DNA of 64,000 nt from Chitinophagaceae bacterium DXS (GCA_030345135.1 CP128386.1:2135261-2199260), one strand, 5' to 3'. Numbered from the stretch's first letter, positions 46,101-57,939 are shown. The notes: generated by a model not told the origin, from the letters alone. Numbers and translations are program-made.

Positions 46101-46858
46101 CCGCTGTCAAGAATGCGTTGTCCCATTGCCTGAGAAACCTCCGGAAGCGGATCTGAATCCAATCCGCCCTGGAATTGCCAGATAGGAATGAATTTAAAGC
46201 TCTTAGTATAGTTGGCTACTTCAGAACCGGTTACAGTAGCGCTAATTGGTAAACCTGCTGCAACCGTTTTTGGAAACAGTTCCATGAACAGCCATGTTGC
46301 ACGTCCACCTGCAGATAAGCCATCTGCATAAACTCTCCAGGGATCTGCTTTAGCTTGCGGAACAAGATATTTATTGATGAAATCATTCATTACTGCCAAC
46401 TGGCCGTACCAGTTATTTTCCTGGCTTTGCGGATAAAGCAAAAAGCCATCAAACTGGCCATTATCAACTGCATTCATATGCAATTGCCCGCCATGATAAA
46501 GCTGAAGCTCATTATCATAGATGGTACCTTTTTCGCCAAGACCATGGTAAAACACAAAAACAGGATATTTCTTTCCGTCATTTACCCCTGCCTGATATGT
46601 CTTGGGGAATTTTAATCTGAACGCCACTCCGTTATAGAAGTAACATTTAAAAGAAGTGGTATTCCATTTAAGACGGTTGGTCTTAACCCATTTCACCAAT
46701 GTACCATTGGCGGGAATAGTAGGAGGGTTACCGGGATCGTAAATTACAATCGGGTCAGTGGGGTCCAGTACACCTGTTTGCGATAATGCAGTTCCTGGTA
46801 TAAAATAGGAAAATGCAAGCAGCAGCAAGGCAAGTATGTTCCTGCTTTTAGTTTTCAT
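40109..46858 (-). CDS. T9SS-exported multi-domain esterase/FN3/PA14 protein, 2249 aa
   Basis: Start MKTKSRNILALLLLAF gives a signal peptide ending near residue 27; the 9-residue upstream extension is rejected. Alpha/beta-hydrolase 85-290: HGLGEKG oxyanion region (105), nucleophile Ser182 in DGLSAGG, likely acid Asp234/236, His266 in NDGHGCW. Then two Ig-like modules, FN3 modules (APTGINASALS..., VPGDFMVTAAS...), two PA14 domains separated by FN3 (SSDDGSKLFVD and SDDGSSLYIDG), two cadherin-like Ig modules, and three copies of an unnamed module of about 175 residues (about 1316-1491, 1686-1861, 1959-2129) alternating with FN3. T9SS type A sorting domain from about 2168 (AYPNPFTDDVTI to the end). 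Surface-located; the PA14 and repeated modules suggest glycan binding, the N-terminus ester hydrolysis. Heads a minus-strand operon with the Wzc-like, ligase and TolC-like genes. Confidence 0.9.
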   Translation of the reverse strand: MKTKSRNILALLLLAFSYFIPGTALSQTGVLDPTDPIVIYDPGNPPTIPANGTLVKWVKTNRLKWNTTSFKCYFYNGVAFRLKFPKTYQAGVNDGKKYPVFVFYHGLGEKGTIYDNELQLYHGGQLHMNAVDNGQFDGFLLYPQSQENNWYGQLAVMNDFINKYLVPQAKADPWRVYADGLSAGGRATWLFMELFPKTVAAGLPISATVTGSEVANYTKSFKFIPIWQFQGGLDSDPLPEVSQAMGQRILDSGGNYKLTIYPNDGHGCWYDAWGEPDYFPFMLRQYKSNPWVLGGRTEFCPTDTISATMGVTAGFDGYQWRLNGNPIQGATSNTYTATTLGTYDCRILNGNNWSDWSPTPVVIKIKTTTIPPVIMASANSSAVLPVLDGSAGVRIEVPAGYVSYAWTKDSSTTVLSTTRNLTATTPGQYRVKVTEKFGCSSSFSDPFTVIDGNAANGPDAPTGINASALSKTSVQLTWNQTAAPAYNETGFEIYRATSAGGPYTLAQIAPTDATGALISQLNPGTKYFFMLRAINNNAASQPTIAVSTTTLRDTTAPTVPGDFMVTAASQNEIDVIWNSSTDDVGVVAYDIYINGIKSYTSKDTSYKIFGLSSFNTYNIYVKARDFAGNVSIPSNQATASTSLRGLNYKFYMGQWSALPDFNAMTPDDRGVVHNVDISGSTEAINFGYLFQGYLKIPAAGSYTFRLSSDDGSKLFVDTPYTQTGPSTINYDGIHSAGTKDATKTLTAGIHNIAIAYFQQGGGASCSLLWKVPGSSTFVPVPDSAFTDGYVPAGTAPAGPSGLTATGVAYNQINLAWTDNSNNENGFEIYRSTSGTGPFFKVGVAPANATSYKDSADLAPTTQYFYRIKAVGPYGESAFNDDATFTLKYNYYTGSFNVISDFANSTPVSSGTIENFLLSVSPLQTNYGIRYDGVINIKTAGAYTFYTTSDDGSSLYIDGNLVVNNDGAHGAQEKSGNVTLTAGVHSIRTYYFQKTGGASLTVSYKGPNIAKAPIPDAVLRVDPVNATTTALPGAPQAPTNLVATATSPSVAALTWAPADNLASNFEVYRSTNDNTTYALIKVVKGSQAAAYNDSSVTANTTYFYKVRAMNVTGPSPYSNEATTTTLNNKPVISHINNVNMNWGVQTSVNINATDIDDENLSITFGQLPSFAAYTATGNGQGQLILTPDASDAGTSNSVKVYVMDEHGGEDSTTFTINVSNTQPPSLDSIPDVTLTEGTSTTVNLSGSLHTGDVVTGVNLPSFATLIDNGNNSYSIFISPAVSQSGTYNNIGIMATNSTGASATKLFNLVVTQKALTGIYINFNPATGGQPTAPWNNTKGVIAAGSVVSNLKDENNVSTGINMTLVDAWDGSNTNGAIPNGLGIYPDNVIRTQYYSAASSRLITFSNIPAGNKYNVIFFSSRAGSPTASDNRIMKYTIGGQTVQLAIAQNISKTAQINNVAGDANGQIQATLAKDAGALSTIIDAMVLQSIPADTTTTVAPPTNVAATGVANDKITLTWNAASGTETGFEIWRSPSANGAYNKKGTVAGNVLTYTDTALASGVTYYYIVKAVVNNNSSAFGNPVNATTLTDAPLIPGNITATGIGLDKIKLTWTGNGKETGFEIWRSTASNGSFNKVGTVPGTTLTFTDGGLASNTTYYYQLRSSIDAAYSGFSASVSGTTLNPYIPSVYINFAAPTGAGAPLPWNNTAGNIAAGYTLPLVDSTGSATGMSMKLVDSWLVANTVGVTTNSNTGVYPDNVMKTIYYDSSANGRHIQLSGLQSSRKYDVIFFTGRAGNPTTGDTRIVNYSINGRSVSLAASPSNTTKTVQLNGISPDASGNINITIIRDAGAVYQTINAMVVQQHVFDGIPYAPAQLAAASTASDKIRLDWQLLSLDADTTEVWRSTSANGTYTKIGIAAPYATTYTDAGLATNTVYYYKVRAKDPVNGFSPYSNIAAAGTRAFNLNINFNDGSTGGPAQAGWNNTNTPPEPDLTLENLVNDKGLSTGITMTIIDNFSGSNLLGATTGNNSGIYPDNVLKSFYYLDYKDTAIMQFSGLNQSMVYTFVFVPSTTYNSNTNTVYKIGNQLVQLSGWKNTANSVQISNVAPDASGNINVTVYSTTGYGYLNGMSIQGAPAPAGLNNRIANTTGRSAGDIKPVIPADNDEVKVKAYPNPFTDDVTIKMNLGKNASKVAISVTDVSGNIIYLREVGSVSKGLWQQNLGLNGRLLKSGVYFVRVMGLPGNTTRVIKIVK

Positions 46859-47110
46859 ATTAAAAGGTTTGTAAAATTGCACCATATATATGCTAGTAGT
46901 TAAGTTTTATTATGATAACCGTTTATCACGCACAAGCAACTAACTAATCAAAGGCATTGGAATTAAGGAACAACTTACAGGTGAATTTCTTCACGACTAA
47001 AAAGCACTAAAGGAGATTGGAGAAAAAAAATACGGATATTCAGAGGATGAGTTTAAAGGCTTCGGGGGAACCTGGATTTCTTAGACTACCGCAAGATAGC
47101 CCTTTTTGCG

Positions 47111-48301
47111 TTATTCACAAATATTTTTTACATCGTTCACTGGGTTCATTGAAATCTTTTTTACAGTACTCACCTCTGGATTTATAGCTGGTTCAGCCTT
47201 AAGTCGCATAGTTTTATTTTTACTATACGAGAATAAAAACGACAACACATTATCTTTAATCAGGAGATTATAGGCGATTATCGGTATAGTAACGCCGGTT
47301 ATCGTACCAACAACAAGCAGCAGATAAGCATTTTCGATTCCAAATATTCGCGCCAGCGCTATTCTTGTTGCAGCAGCAACCATCACGTGCATTACATAAA
47401 TGTAAAGTGAATGAAATCCGATTACTCTTAAAAACCGGAAAATTTTTCGCTCCTGCAATTGAAAAGCAAGCGCGAACATGCCCAGAGACCCTACAAGCGC
47501 AATTCCAACCAACTGCAACTTGCCAAGATTGGTTACTGCTCCAAGCAGATGAAACGTCTCCGGATGATTGAGATAATATATCTGGGTGAAAACAAACAAT
47601 GTAATTATTCCCAACAAAACAGCTGGCTTTTTGAGCAAACGCTGAGTTGATTCCTGAAAGAAAAGTGTTGAACAGGCATCACCTATTGCAAAACACAGGT
47701 AATAGGTCATCCAATCGGATAAAATTGAAATATCTTCAACGTATTGCGCACTAAAATAAAGAACAAAGCCCAGCGCCAACTGCATCCAGGTTTTAAGATG
47801 GAGTTTGGTTTTCAGCAAAATGTAAATAATAGTTGTATTAAATAGTGCAGGCAAATACCAGAAATGATCTAAAACATGCGGGTTGTATAAAATGTGGAGA
47901 TAATCTTTGTATGATCTGTGTGCATTCGCAACGCCCGAAAACATTACCTGCAGGGTTATTTCAATAACGGACCATATTAAGTAAGGATAAATAAGGTTCT
48001 CGAATTTGATGGACAGAAATTTGTTCATCCCTCTTTTTCCAAAGCTTGATGATACAAACAAACCTGAAAGAATAAAAAACAATGGCATTCTAAAACTGAA
48101 AAACACCATGTTTGCTTTTTTTATCATTTCAGGAACCGGTATGCCAGAAACTTCAAGTCCGGCATAAACATGTTTGTTTACTACCAGAATGATAATAATT
48201 CCTTTAAGATAGTCAACCCACTCCATTCTGCTTTTAACCAAAACAGAAGTATTAAATGCTCTTGATAGCCATGTTTTCAAATTTTCAATCAATCCTTTCA
48301 T
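47111..48301 (-). CDS. Acyltransferase 3 family membrane protein
   Basis: 396 aa with about ten TM helices. Acyltransferase-3 motif MEWVDYLKGIIIILVVNKH with the conserved His, MVFFSFRMPLFFILSGLFV, and SFHSLYIYVMHVMVA (later His). These proteins acylate sugars, usually O-acetylation of EPS or O-antigen at the inner membrane. A 25-residue N-terminal extension and a 50-residue charged C-terminal tail are unusual additions. It lies 253 bp upstream of the giant esterase gene, same strand, and may be co-transcribed. Confidence 0.88.
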   Translation of the reverse strand: MKGLIENLKTWLSRAFNTSVLVKSRMEWVDYLKGIIIILVVNKHVYAGLEVSGIPVPEMIKKANMVFFSFRMPLFFILSGLFVSSSFGKRGMNKFLSIKFENLIYPYLIWSVIEITLQVMFSGVANAHRSYKDYLHILYNPHVLDHFWYLPALFNTTIIYILLKTKLHLKTWMQLALGFVLYFSAQYVEDISILSDWMTYYLCFAIGDACSTLFFQESTQRLLKKPAVLLGIITLFVFTQIYYLNHPETFHLLGAVTNLGKLQLVGIALVGSLGMFALAFQLQERKIFRFLRVIGFHSLYIYVMHVMVAAATRIALARIFGIENAYLLLVVGTITGVTIPIIAYNLLIKDNVLSFLFSYSKNKTMRLKAEPAINPEVSTVKKISMNPVNDVKNICE

Positions 48302-48882
48302 TTTACGCAGTTTAATTAATCACAAAAGCCTTCAGAAGGGATACACGATTTCTCTCGAAACATACACGGACAAACCTGATGAATATTGGAAACTTAGCTT
48401 TAGAACCGCTAGAACCGGCTATTGTTACCATATCAATTTACAGATATGATTGACACTACTTCCTTCGATTTTTACATAGTAATTGAAATGGGATTGATAG
48501 GATAAAAGGACAGGACTAGGTAACCTGCAGTACGATACAATAAAGGAAATTATTAAAGAAACACCCAATATTACTAGTACGAACTGTTAAAACAAAAATA
48601 AACAAAAAAATAAATTATGCAAAAAAAAGGAGATGTTTATGTTTAATTTTAATCTATTGATTTCTAGACATTTTTCCATTGATTTTTATAATCTTATAAC
48701 ATCATTGCTTAACGACTAAATAAGTTTAAAATTGAAAGTTAACAATTGAAAACGAATACAAGAAGAAGACTCTCCGGTAACTATGCAATCTGTCTTTTCC
48801 ATGTACACATTTTCAAATTCGCAACGCCCGGGCGGCATCCTTCATTTTCATATTTGCACATGGGCACATTCGCACAACCACA
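48302..48882. other. 581-bp spacer between the two acyltransferase genes
   Basis: AT-rich, no credible gene. It contains a short family A array (48733-48750, ATTGAAAGTTAACAATTG) and, at its end, an octamer array (48852-48883, ATTTGCAC-type units) that abuts the stop of the next acyltransferase. The 48302-48420 part should hold the promoter of the 47111-48301 gene. Confidence 0.65.
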
Positions 48883-50025
48883 CTATTTATAGGCAAAATA
48901 TTTCTTCAACTTTAAGAATGGCATTTCAAGAAAACGGAAGCTGGCAATTGCGATGAGAATTGAAATACCTATGGTTAATATTCCCGTAAACGTTACGGCC
49001 ATTGCTTCACTGTTAATATGCTTTAGTACAAAGGGATGAAAATGTTGATCAAGACTATTGAAAATAATATAGTGATAGATGTAAATGCCGTAAGAATATT
49101 TACCGAGGAAACGGAATAAAGAATGATCGCCCACACGTATTAGCGCTGACTTATTCGGCGACAATGAATAAAGAAGTATACATCCCGCAAAAATATCTAC
49201 AAATGTAAAGATCGGATATAACCGCAGAAAAGTTCCGGTTCTGAAATATGCAAAACCAAGCAGCATACAGGTGAATGATGCTACTGCAATAACATTCAAA
49301 TATTTTTCAAGCCATGCTTTATTATACCGGATAACAACCGCAATGATTGATCCTATGGCAAGTGAATCCATTCTCGAAAAAGTATTCATGTAAGGATACG
49401 GCTGAACCAAACCAAGTTTGAATCCCAGACTTACCCTGAAATACACACTAAATAAAATGATTCCGATACAGATTCTTACTATTTTTTTCGGACTGAAAAA
49501 CTTGATAAGCAATGGCCAGAAAATATAGAACTGTTCTTCCACTGCGAGTGACCAGAAATGCACCATACTATGATTGATTTCTGGTAAGCCTTTTATAGAG
49601 AACAACCAGTTTTGCCCGTATAACCAAAACCAGGCCTGGTTCTTCGTATAAAAATCATAGTTAACGCCCATTATACCGGGAATAGTATAAGGTATTACCA
49701 GGAAAGAAATAGCAAGTACAAAATAGTATAAAGGAAACACCCTCAAAACCCTTCTTACAATATAGTTCTTGTAATAGTGCTGACTTTGTTTGGAATCAAG
49801 CAAGATACCTGTGATCAAAAAACCGGACATCACAAAAAACAGATCCATTGCAACCCAAAATGGTCTCGTGATCATATTAGGATAACAGTGTGCCAGCATA
49901 ACGAGTATCACACCTACACCGCGCCACCCGTCAAAAGCAGGAATGTACTGTTTGTTATCATAGTCTATTTGTACGGGCGAAAAAAAACGTTTTTTCGTTG
50001 GTGTCGCAGATAGATCAATGTTCAT
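48883..50025 (-). CDS. Acyltransferase 3 family protein, OafA/YrhL type
   Basis: 380 aa. Classic N-terminal motif YIPAFDGWRGVGVILVMLAHCYPN (Arg and His), MDLFFVMSGFLITGILLDSK, YKNYIVRRVLRVFPLYYF, HFWSLAVEEQFYIFWPLLIKF, and about ten TM helices; no SGNH domain is fused at the C-terminus. It probably O-acetylates a sugar of the EPS. It is 51 bp downstream of the GT2 gene, the same transcript. The stop codon lies in an octamer repeat array. Confidence 0.9.
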   Translation of the reverse strand: MNIDLSATPTKKRFFSPVQIDYDNKQYIPAFDGWRGVGVILVMLAHCYPNMITRPFWVAMDLFFVMSGFLITGILLDSKQSQHYYKNYIVRRVLRVFPLYYFVLAISFLVIPYTIPGIMGVNYDFYTKNQAWFWLYGQNWLFSIKGLPEINHSMVHFWSLAVEEQFYIFWPLLIKFFSPKKIVRICIGIILFSVYFRVSLGFKLGLVQPYPYMNTFSRMDSLAIGSIIAVVIRYNKAWLEKYLNVIAVASFTCMLLGFAYFRTGTFLRLYPIFTFVDIFAGCILLYSLSPNKSALIRVGDHSLFRFLGKYSYGIYIYHYIIFNSLDQHFHPFVLKHINSEAMAVTFTGILTIGISILIAIASFRFLEMPFLKLKKYFAYK

Positions 50026-50076
50026 GTAATTCAGTTTATCAGGTTGTTTATTTTCACAAGTACCAATTGTTTCGGA

Positions 50077-51267
50077 TCACCGGTTAATTTCCGCGGCCTC
50101 TTGCAATATCTGCCGTTGAGCTCTCTCCCATGTGGCAGATTGCTCTCCTTTCATGTAACGGAAAAATCCTCTGATCACACATATATTCATAAATACAAAA
50201 TACTGTAAGGGTTGTATCACCGGAATCTTTACACCCTTCGGTGAAAGCACACTGTTGAGAATCATCAGACCGTAAACAAATACCTGCATAACAAAAGCAA
50301 TCTTGAATATCAGCTGATCACTTACAAAGAATAATGCCAGTGAGCTAAGCAATAACAGGACAAGGCAAAAAGGACAAACGGCCCAACGCAGCACCCTGTG
50401 TGAAATATATAAAAATGATGATTTACCGTGCCTGAAAATATTCAGCATAGGAAGCAATCGTGCCATTGATTGAAATCCGCCCGCGGCAATACGCACCTTT
50501 CTTTTGGCTTCTTCTTTTACAGAAGCAGAAGCTGTTTCTGTTGCATAGGCTCGCGGTTCATAATGAACGCGATAGCCTTGTTGAACAATGCGCATAGAGA
50601 TCATGAAGTCATCAAGTATCGTATCCTCTTCTACATGCTGCCACAAATTCTTTCTTAATGAAAAGAGCTCGCCTGCTGCGCCAACAATTGTTTGATAAGT
50701 TGCATCCAGTTTTTTTAATGCAGATTCATACTTCCAGTATAGTCCTTCCTGTTTGGTTAAACCATCTGCAGACAATACCTTCTTCTCTCCTGCAACTGCA
50801 CCTATTGTCTCATCCTGGTAATGCTTTGCAAGTTCTTTAATACAATCTTTGTTAAGCATTGTGTTGGCATCGCACATTACAAGAATGCCGTACTTTGCAT
50901 ATGGAACGGCCCTGTTTAAAGCTGCTGTTTTGCCACTTCTTTCAGACTTGTGCAATAATTCTATTTCGGGATAATTGCGGATAATATCCGGAGTTGAGTC
51001 CGTTGATCCATCCGTAATAAAGATCACTTGCAACCGGTCTTTCGGATAATCAAGCGCGAGTGTATTCAGTATTTTTTGCTCAACAAAGCTTTCCTCGTTG
51101 TATGCAGCTATAATCATTGTAACACCGGGCGCATCAACATCATAATCGTATGCCCTCCGTTTTGAAGATAGTTTGATTAAAACCCATGTAACTATTGCGT
51201 AGCCTACATAGTTATAAAACAGAAAAAATATGCTTAGCCAAAAGATAGTTTGCAACAATATGATCAT
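50077..51267 (-). CDS. Membrane glycosyltransferase family 2 (PgaC/IcaA-like)
   Basis: 396 aa. N-terminal TM helix (WLSIFFLFYNYVGYAIVTWV), GT-A domain with TMIIAAYNEESFVEQK, FITDGSTDSTPD, SGKTAALNRAV, DxD motif VMCDANTML, GEKKVLSADG, the acceptor-site acidic pair ILDDFMISM, and KRKVRIAAGG where processive enzymes have QxxRW. Three C-terminal TM helices. This is the PgaC-like group of beta-glycosyltransferases. Divergent from the GT4 gene with a 246-bp gap between. Confidence 0.88.
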   Translation of the reverse strand: MIILLQTIFWLSIFFLFYNYVGYAIVTWVLIKLSSKRRAYDYDVDAPGVTMIIAAYNEESFVEQKILNTLALDYPKDRLQVIFITDGSTDSTPDIIRNYPEIELLHKSERSGKTAALNRAVPYAKYGILVMCDANTMLNKDCIKELAKHYQDETIGAVAGEKKVLSADGLTKQEGLYWKYESALKKLDATYQTIVGAAGELFSLRKNLWQHVEEDTILDDFMISMRIVQQGYRVHYEPRAYATETASASVKEEAKRKVRIAAGGFQSMARLLPMLNIFRHGKSSFLYISHRVLRWAVCPFCLVLLLLSSLALFFVSDQLIFKIAFVMQVFVYGLMILNSVLSPKGVKIPVIQPLQYFVFMNICVIRGFFRYMKGEQSATWERAQRQILQEAAEINR

Positions 51268-51513
51268 CTTTTCTTAGTTAAAGGTTAACAGGAAGCCCGG
51301 ATATTTACTTTCATTGAAAAGAATAATATTCTTAACACGAGTGGCTCATCAAAAAGATATGAGGATAGTTGATCTTTGTTACAAAAGGACAGTGAATTTT
51401 AAGAAATTGAGATTTTCGAAGGATTGTTAGACGTGAACCGTACTTTCACAAAAATAAAAAAACCTTTCAAAAAACTTACTTTTATCTAAACAAACCTTTG
51501 AAATTTTAAATAC

Positions 51514-52719
51514 ATGCTGACCAACAGGAATATTCTTTGCATCTCAAATCCTTTATGGGAAGGAGATTACGCGAAAACCATTGTTGAACTAATGAAAGTA
51601 TTGGCCAGAAAAAACAAAGTGCTTTACATTGATAATCCGTACACTGTTAAAGATCTCATCGACGGGGTAAGGCATAAAAACGGGTTCCCGGTGAAGCGTA
51701 CACTGGGTTTGGAAAAAAGATTACGAAAAATTATTACAGAGACCGGCGAGGAAGTTTATGTGCTTACTCCGCCGCTTACACTCACCATTAATTTTTTGCC
51801 ACGCGGAACAATGTATAAAAAGCTGTTGCAGCTAAACGGATGGATCACCACAAGAAGCATTAAAAAAGCGTTGGCAGAATTAAACATGAATGACGATCTG
51901 ATCGATATAGTTGCCTTTAATCCCGGCATCGGTATGCATGCGGGAAGAAACTTTAATGAAAAGTTGTTGATCTATCATTGCTATGATGCAATTGAAGCAG
52001 CTAACTGGATGAAGAAGCATGGTCCCTGGCAGGAAAAAGAATTCATGAAGAAAGTTGATGCCACCATTGTTACTTCACAAGGATTGTATGAAAAGAAAAA
52101 AGGATTTACCAAAAACTGTTTTCTTGTAAAAAACGCGGTGAATATAGACTTGTTTAAAAAGGCTTTTACTCCCGAGATCCATAATAAAAAAACCGTCGGC
52201 TATATCGGCAGTATTGATGACCGTCTTGACTATGAACTGCTGGAACATGTTATCGGCAGCATGCCTGATATTGATTTTTTGTTTGTGGGAAGGATCGTTG
52301 ATGAGAACGGAGAAAAAGTACTTCGAAAATTCAGCAATGTTAAACTGGAAGGCGCCAGGCCTGTGAGCTCATTACCGGGCTATTTAAGCCGCTTTTCGCT
52401 CGGAATAATACCATTTGCCAAAAATGAGTTTACCAAGGGAATTTACCCCCTTAAAATCAACGAATACCTTGCTGCCGGAGTTCCGGTAGTTACCACTGAC
52501 TTCAGCTATCTGAACGAGTTCGAAAATGTAGCGAGAATTGCCTCTTCAAAAGAACTTTTCAAAAATTTCATTGAAGAAGAACTGGCCACTGATACACTTG
52601 AAAAAAAGAAGGAACGTCTTGCAGTTGCAGAGAGCAATTCGTGGGAAACCAGGGTTGAAGAGATTTCGGATATCATTATGAAGCTGGAATCTAATGGACA
52701 ATTGAAAGTTGAAAATTGA
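51514..52719 (+). CDS. GT-B glycosyltransferase, TuaH-like (GT1/GT4 group)
   Basis: 401 aa. N-terminal half ILCISNPLWEGDYAKTIVELM and YIDNPYTV; the middle YHCYDAIEAANWMKKHG and NAVNIDLFKKAF; C-terminal nucleotide-sugar half GYIGSIDDRLDYELLEH, LFVGRIVDENG, GIIPFAKNEFTKGIYPLKINEYLAAGVPVVTT, the family E-x7-E equivalent. The layout matches TuaH-type teichuronic acid/EPS glycosyltransferases. The last residues NGQLKVEN and the TGA stop come from a family A heptad array, so the native C-terminus may have been replaced. Last gene of the EPS locus; plus strand. Confidence 0.87.
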   Translation: MLTNRNILCISNPLWEGDYAKTIVELMKVLARKNKVLYIDNPYTVKDLIDGVRHKNGFPVKRTLGLEKRLRKIITETGEEVYVLTPPLTLTINFLPRGTMYKKLLQLNGWITTRSIKKALAELNMNDDLIDIVAFNPGIGMHAGRNFNEKLLIYHCYDAIEAANWMKKHGPWQEKEFMKKVDATIVTSQGLYEKKKGFTKNCFLVKNAVNIDLFKKAFTPEIHNKKTVGYIGSIDDRLDYELLEHVIGSMPDIDFLFVGRIVDENGEKVLRKFSNVKLEGARPVSSLPGYLSRFSLGIIPFAKNEFTKGIYPLKINEYLAAGVPVVTTDFSYLNEFENVARIASSKELFKNFIEEELATDTLEKKKERLAVAESNSWETRVEEISDIIMKLESNGQLKVEN

Positions 52720-52767
52720 AAATGAATGTGCGAATGTGCAAATGTGCAAATGAGTAAATGTGCAAAT
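52702..52767. repeat. Heptad array A followed by octamer array C, over a gene end
   Basis: TTGAAAG, TTGAAAA, TTGAAAA (52702-52722) include the stop of the GT-B gene (52717-52719). Then 8-nt units GTGCGAAT, GTGCAAAT, GTGCAAAT, GAGTAAAT, GTGCAAAT (52728-52767) in strict phase. Confidence 0.92.
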
Positions 52768-52841
52768 GCGAAAAAATTTTTACAGGCTTAGCCTGTCGGA
52801 TCCATTGTAAAAAAACCTGCAGAAAATGTACACCTTCGCCT

Positions 52842-52869
52842 ATTCGCACATTTGCACATTCGCACATTA
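52842..52869. repeat. Octamer array C at the GrpB stop
   Basis: ATTCGCAC, ATTTGCAC, ATTCGCAC, then ATTA; the final TTA is the GrpB stop codon (52867-52869). Opposite orientation to the 52728 array, matching the opposite strand of the gene it ends. Confidence 0.9.
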
Positions 52870-53466
52870 ATGCATCTTGTTCTCATACCATTCCACTGCT
52901 TTCTTTTCTTCGATTTTTAAAAATGGATCTTTCCCCCGGTTGTAATCATTGCCATCTGTCCATTGCAGTTTTATAAGTTTTTCTTTTAACGCCTGGTATT
53001 CTTCTCTTACCTCAGGATGAACACGCAGGTAATCCCGGAACGCAATATGCCGCAGCCAATGTTCTGAAGCAATAGGAATTACATGTATATGTGCAATGCG
53101 TAGGGCATGATCATGCAGTTTTTCCGGAATATCATCTGTCACGCCAATACAGGCAGGCACTCCTAAATCAGCTGGCTTTTCTCTAAGTAAGATAAAGAAG
53201 CGCCGGTACGGCATATCTGTATTGTATTTATCGTAATAAACATAATTGTTTCCTGCAAGCAATTCAGGCACTTTATTCAAATCGTCTTCGTGCTTTAAAC
53301 CTACCAAAACATCTATAACGGGCTTCGCTGAAAGCCCCTCTACCGAAGTGCTGCCTATGTGATCAATGGCCACCTGCAAAGAACCTAATAATTCATCAAG
53401 CTCATGTTTGATCGCATCAAACTGCTCTTTCCATTTTGAATTATAACTTTCGAACGGTAAAATCAT
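52867..53466 (-). CDS. GrpB family protein (UPF0157)
   Basis: 199 aa. Nucleotidyltransferase-like GrpB/UPF0157 motif: ILPFESYNSKWKEQFDAI, AIDHIGSTSVEGLSAKPVID (the GSTSV..L..KP..D signature), then DIPEKLHDHALRIAHIHV and HWLRHIAFRDYLR. Family members are distantly related to nucleotidyltransferases and of unclear function. It is alone between the EPS locus and rpoB. Confidence 0.9.
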   Translation of the reverse strand: MILPFESYNSKWKEQFDAIKHELDELLGSLQVAIDHIGSTSVEGLSAKPVIDVLVGLKHEDDLNKVPELLAGNNYVYYDKYNTDMPYRRFFILLREKPADLGVPACIGVTDDIPEKLHDHALRIAHIHVIPIASEHWLRHIAFRDYLRVHPEVREEYQALKEKLIKLQWTDGNDYNRGKDPFLKIEEKKAVEWYENKMH

Positions 53467-53671
53467 AGCTTAAAAATACGGAAGGTAGTGTAGAAGTGCA
53501 GGCAGAATATAAGAATAAGGATAAGGGCAAATATCAAACGCACAAGCTTCAAGAGAATGAGAATAAAAGATTAAAAATCTTTCTTCTTCCCCAAAAGTGT
53601 ACAAGTGAAGTTGTCTGCCAAGTTTTAAGATGGTTTATTTTTTAATTACGAAGATTAAGCAGAAGCTGTGT

Positions 53672-53811
53672 AATCCCGCAGGGATGGAATTATTATAGCA
53701 AAAGCCAAAACCACGCCTAAAACCCCGAAGGGGTGACATTTTATTATGCCACCCCTTCGGGGTTAAATTCAGGTAGATATCCTCCTATAATAATTCCATC
53801 CCTTCGGGATT
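53672..53811. repeat. Nested inverted-repeat element, 140 bp
   Basis: Outer arms of 27 bp (53672-53698, beginning AATCCCGCAGGGATGG, and 53785-53811) match at 26 of 27 positions. Inner arms of 19 bp, AACCCCGAAGGGGTGACAT (53721-53739) and 53746-53764, match at 18 of 19 with a 6-bp loop. Same two-layer architecture as 8699-8932. No coding content. Confidence 0.9.
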
Positions 53812-53983
53812 TCCTTGACGGAAGTGTGTCTATCGCGACTCATTTGTTGAATTTAGTCCCACAACCAGATTAAAAAATGAACGGGATTTTGCTAATCGTA
53901 CATTTCCAACATTTTTAAGATCAGACATTCTCACGTCAGCCGTCAGCAATTCCATGCACTGTCAAATTTGATCACCTTTTATC

Positions 53984-54080
53984 GCGCATTTGCACATTCA
54001 CATTTGCATATCTGCACATTTACATATCTGCACATTTGCATATTCGCACATTGTCAATTTTCAATTCTCCACTATCAATT
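53984..54080. repeat. Octamer array C joined to heptad array A downstream of rpoB
   Basis: GCATTTGC/GCACATTC-type 8-nt words with two slips (53984-54050), then TTGTCAA, TTTTCAA, TTCTCCA-type 7-nt words to the terminator. On the rpoB strand it reads TTGAAAA then GTGCGAAT, the same order as after the GT-B gene. Confidence 0.82.
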
Positions 54081-54081
54081 A

Positions 54082-54112
54082 AAAAAGGCTGCTCTTGCGA
54101 GACAGCCTTTTT
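54082..54112 (-). terminator. Rho-independent terminator of rpoB
   Basis: AAAAAGGCTG / CAGCCTTTTT stem with extra CTC/GAG pairs in the loop, followed on the minus strand by six T residues; 23 nt after the rpoB stop. It closes the transcript right after rpoB. Confidence 0.88.
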
Positions 54113-54135
54113 ATCAAGTTATATTCAGATTGAAA

Positions 54136-57939
<3,804 letters not shown>

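Larger units (their letters stand above)
53467..54135. other. 669-bp spacer between rpoB and grpB, no rpoC
   Basis: Holds the nested inverted repeat 53672-53811, an octamer array at 53984-54050, a family A array at 54050-54080 and the rpoB terminator. No frame resembling rpoC or any other gene. Confidence 0.8.
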
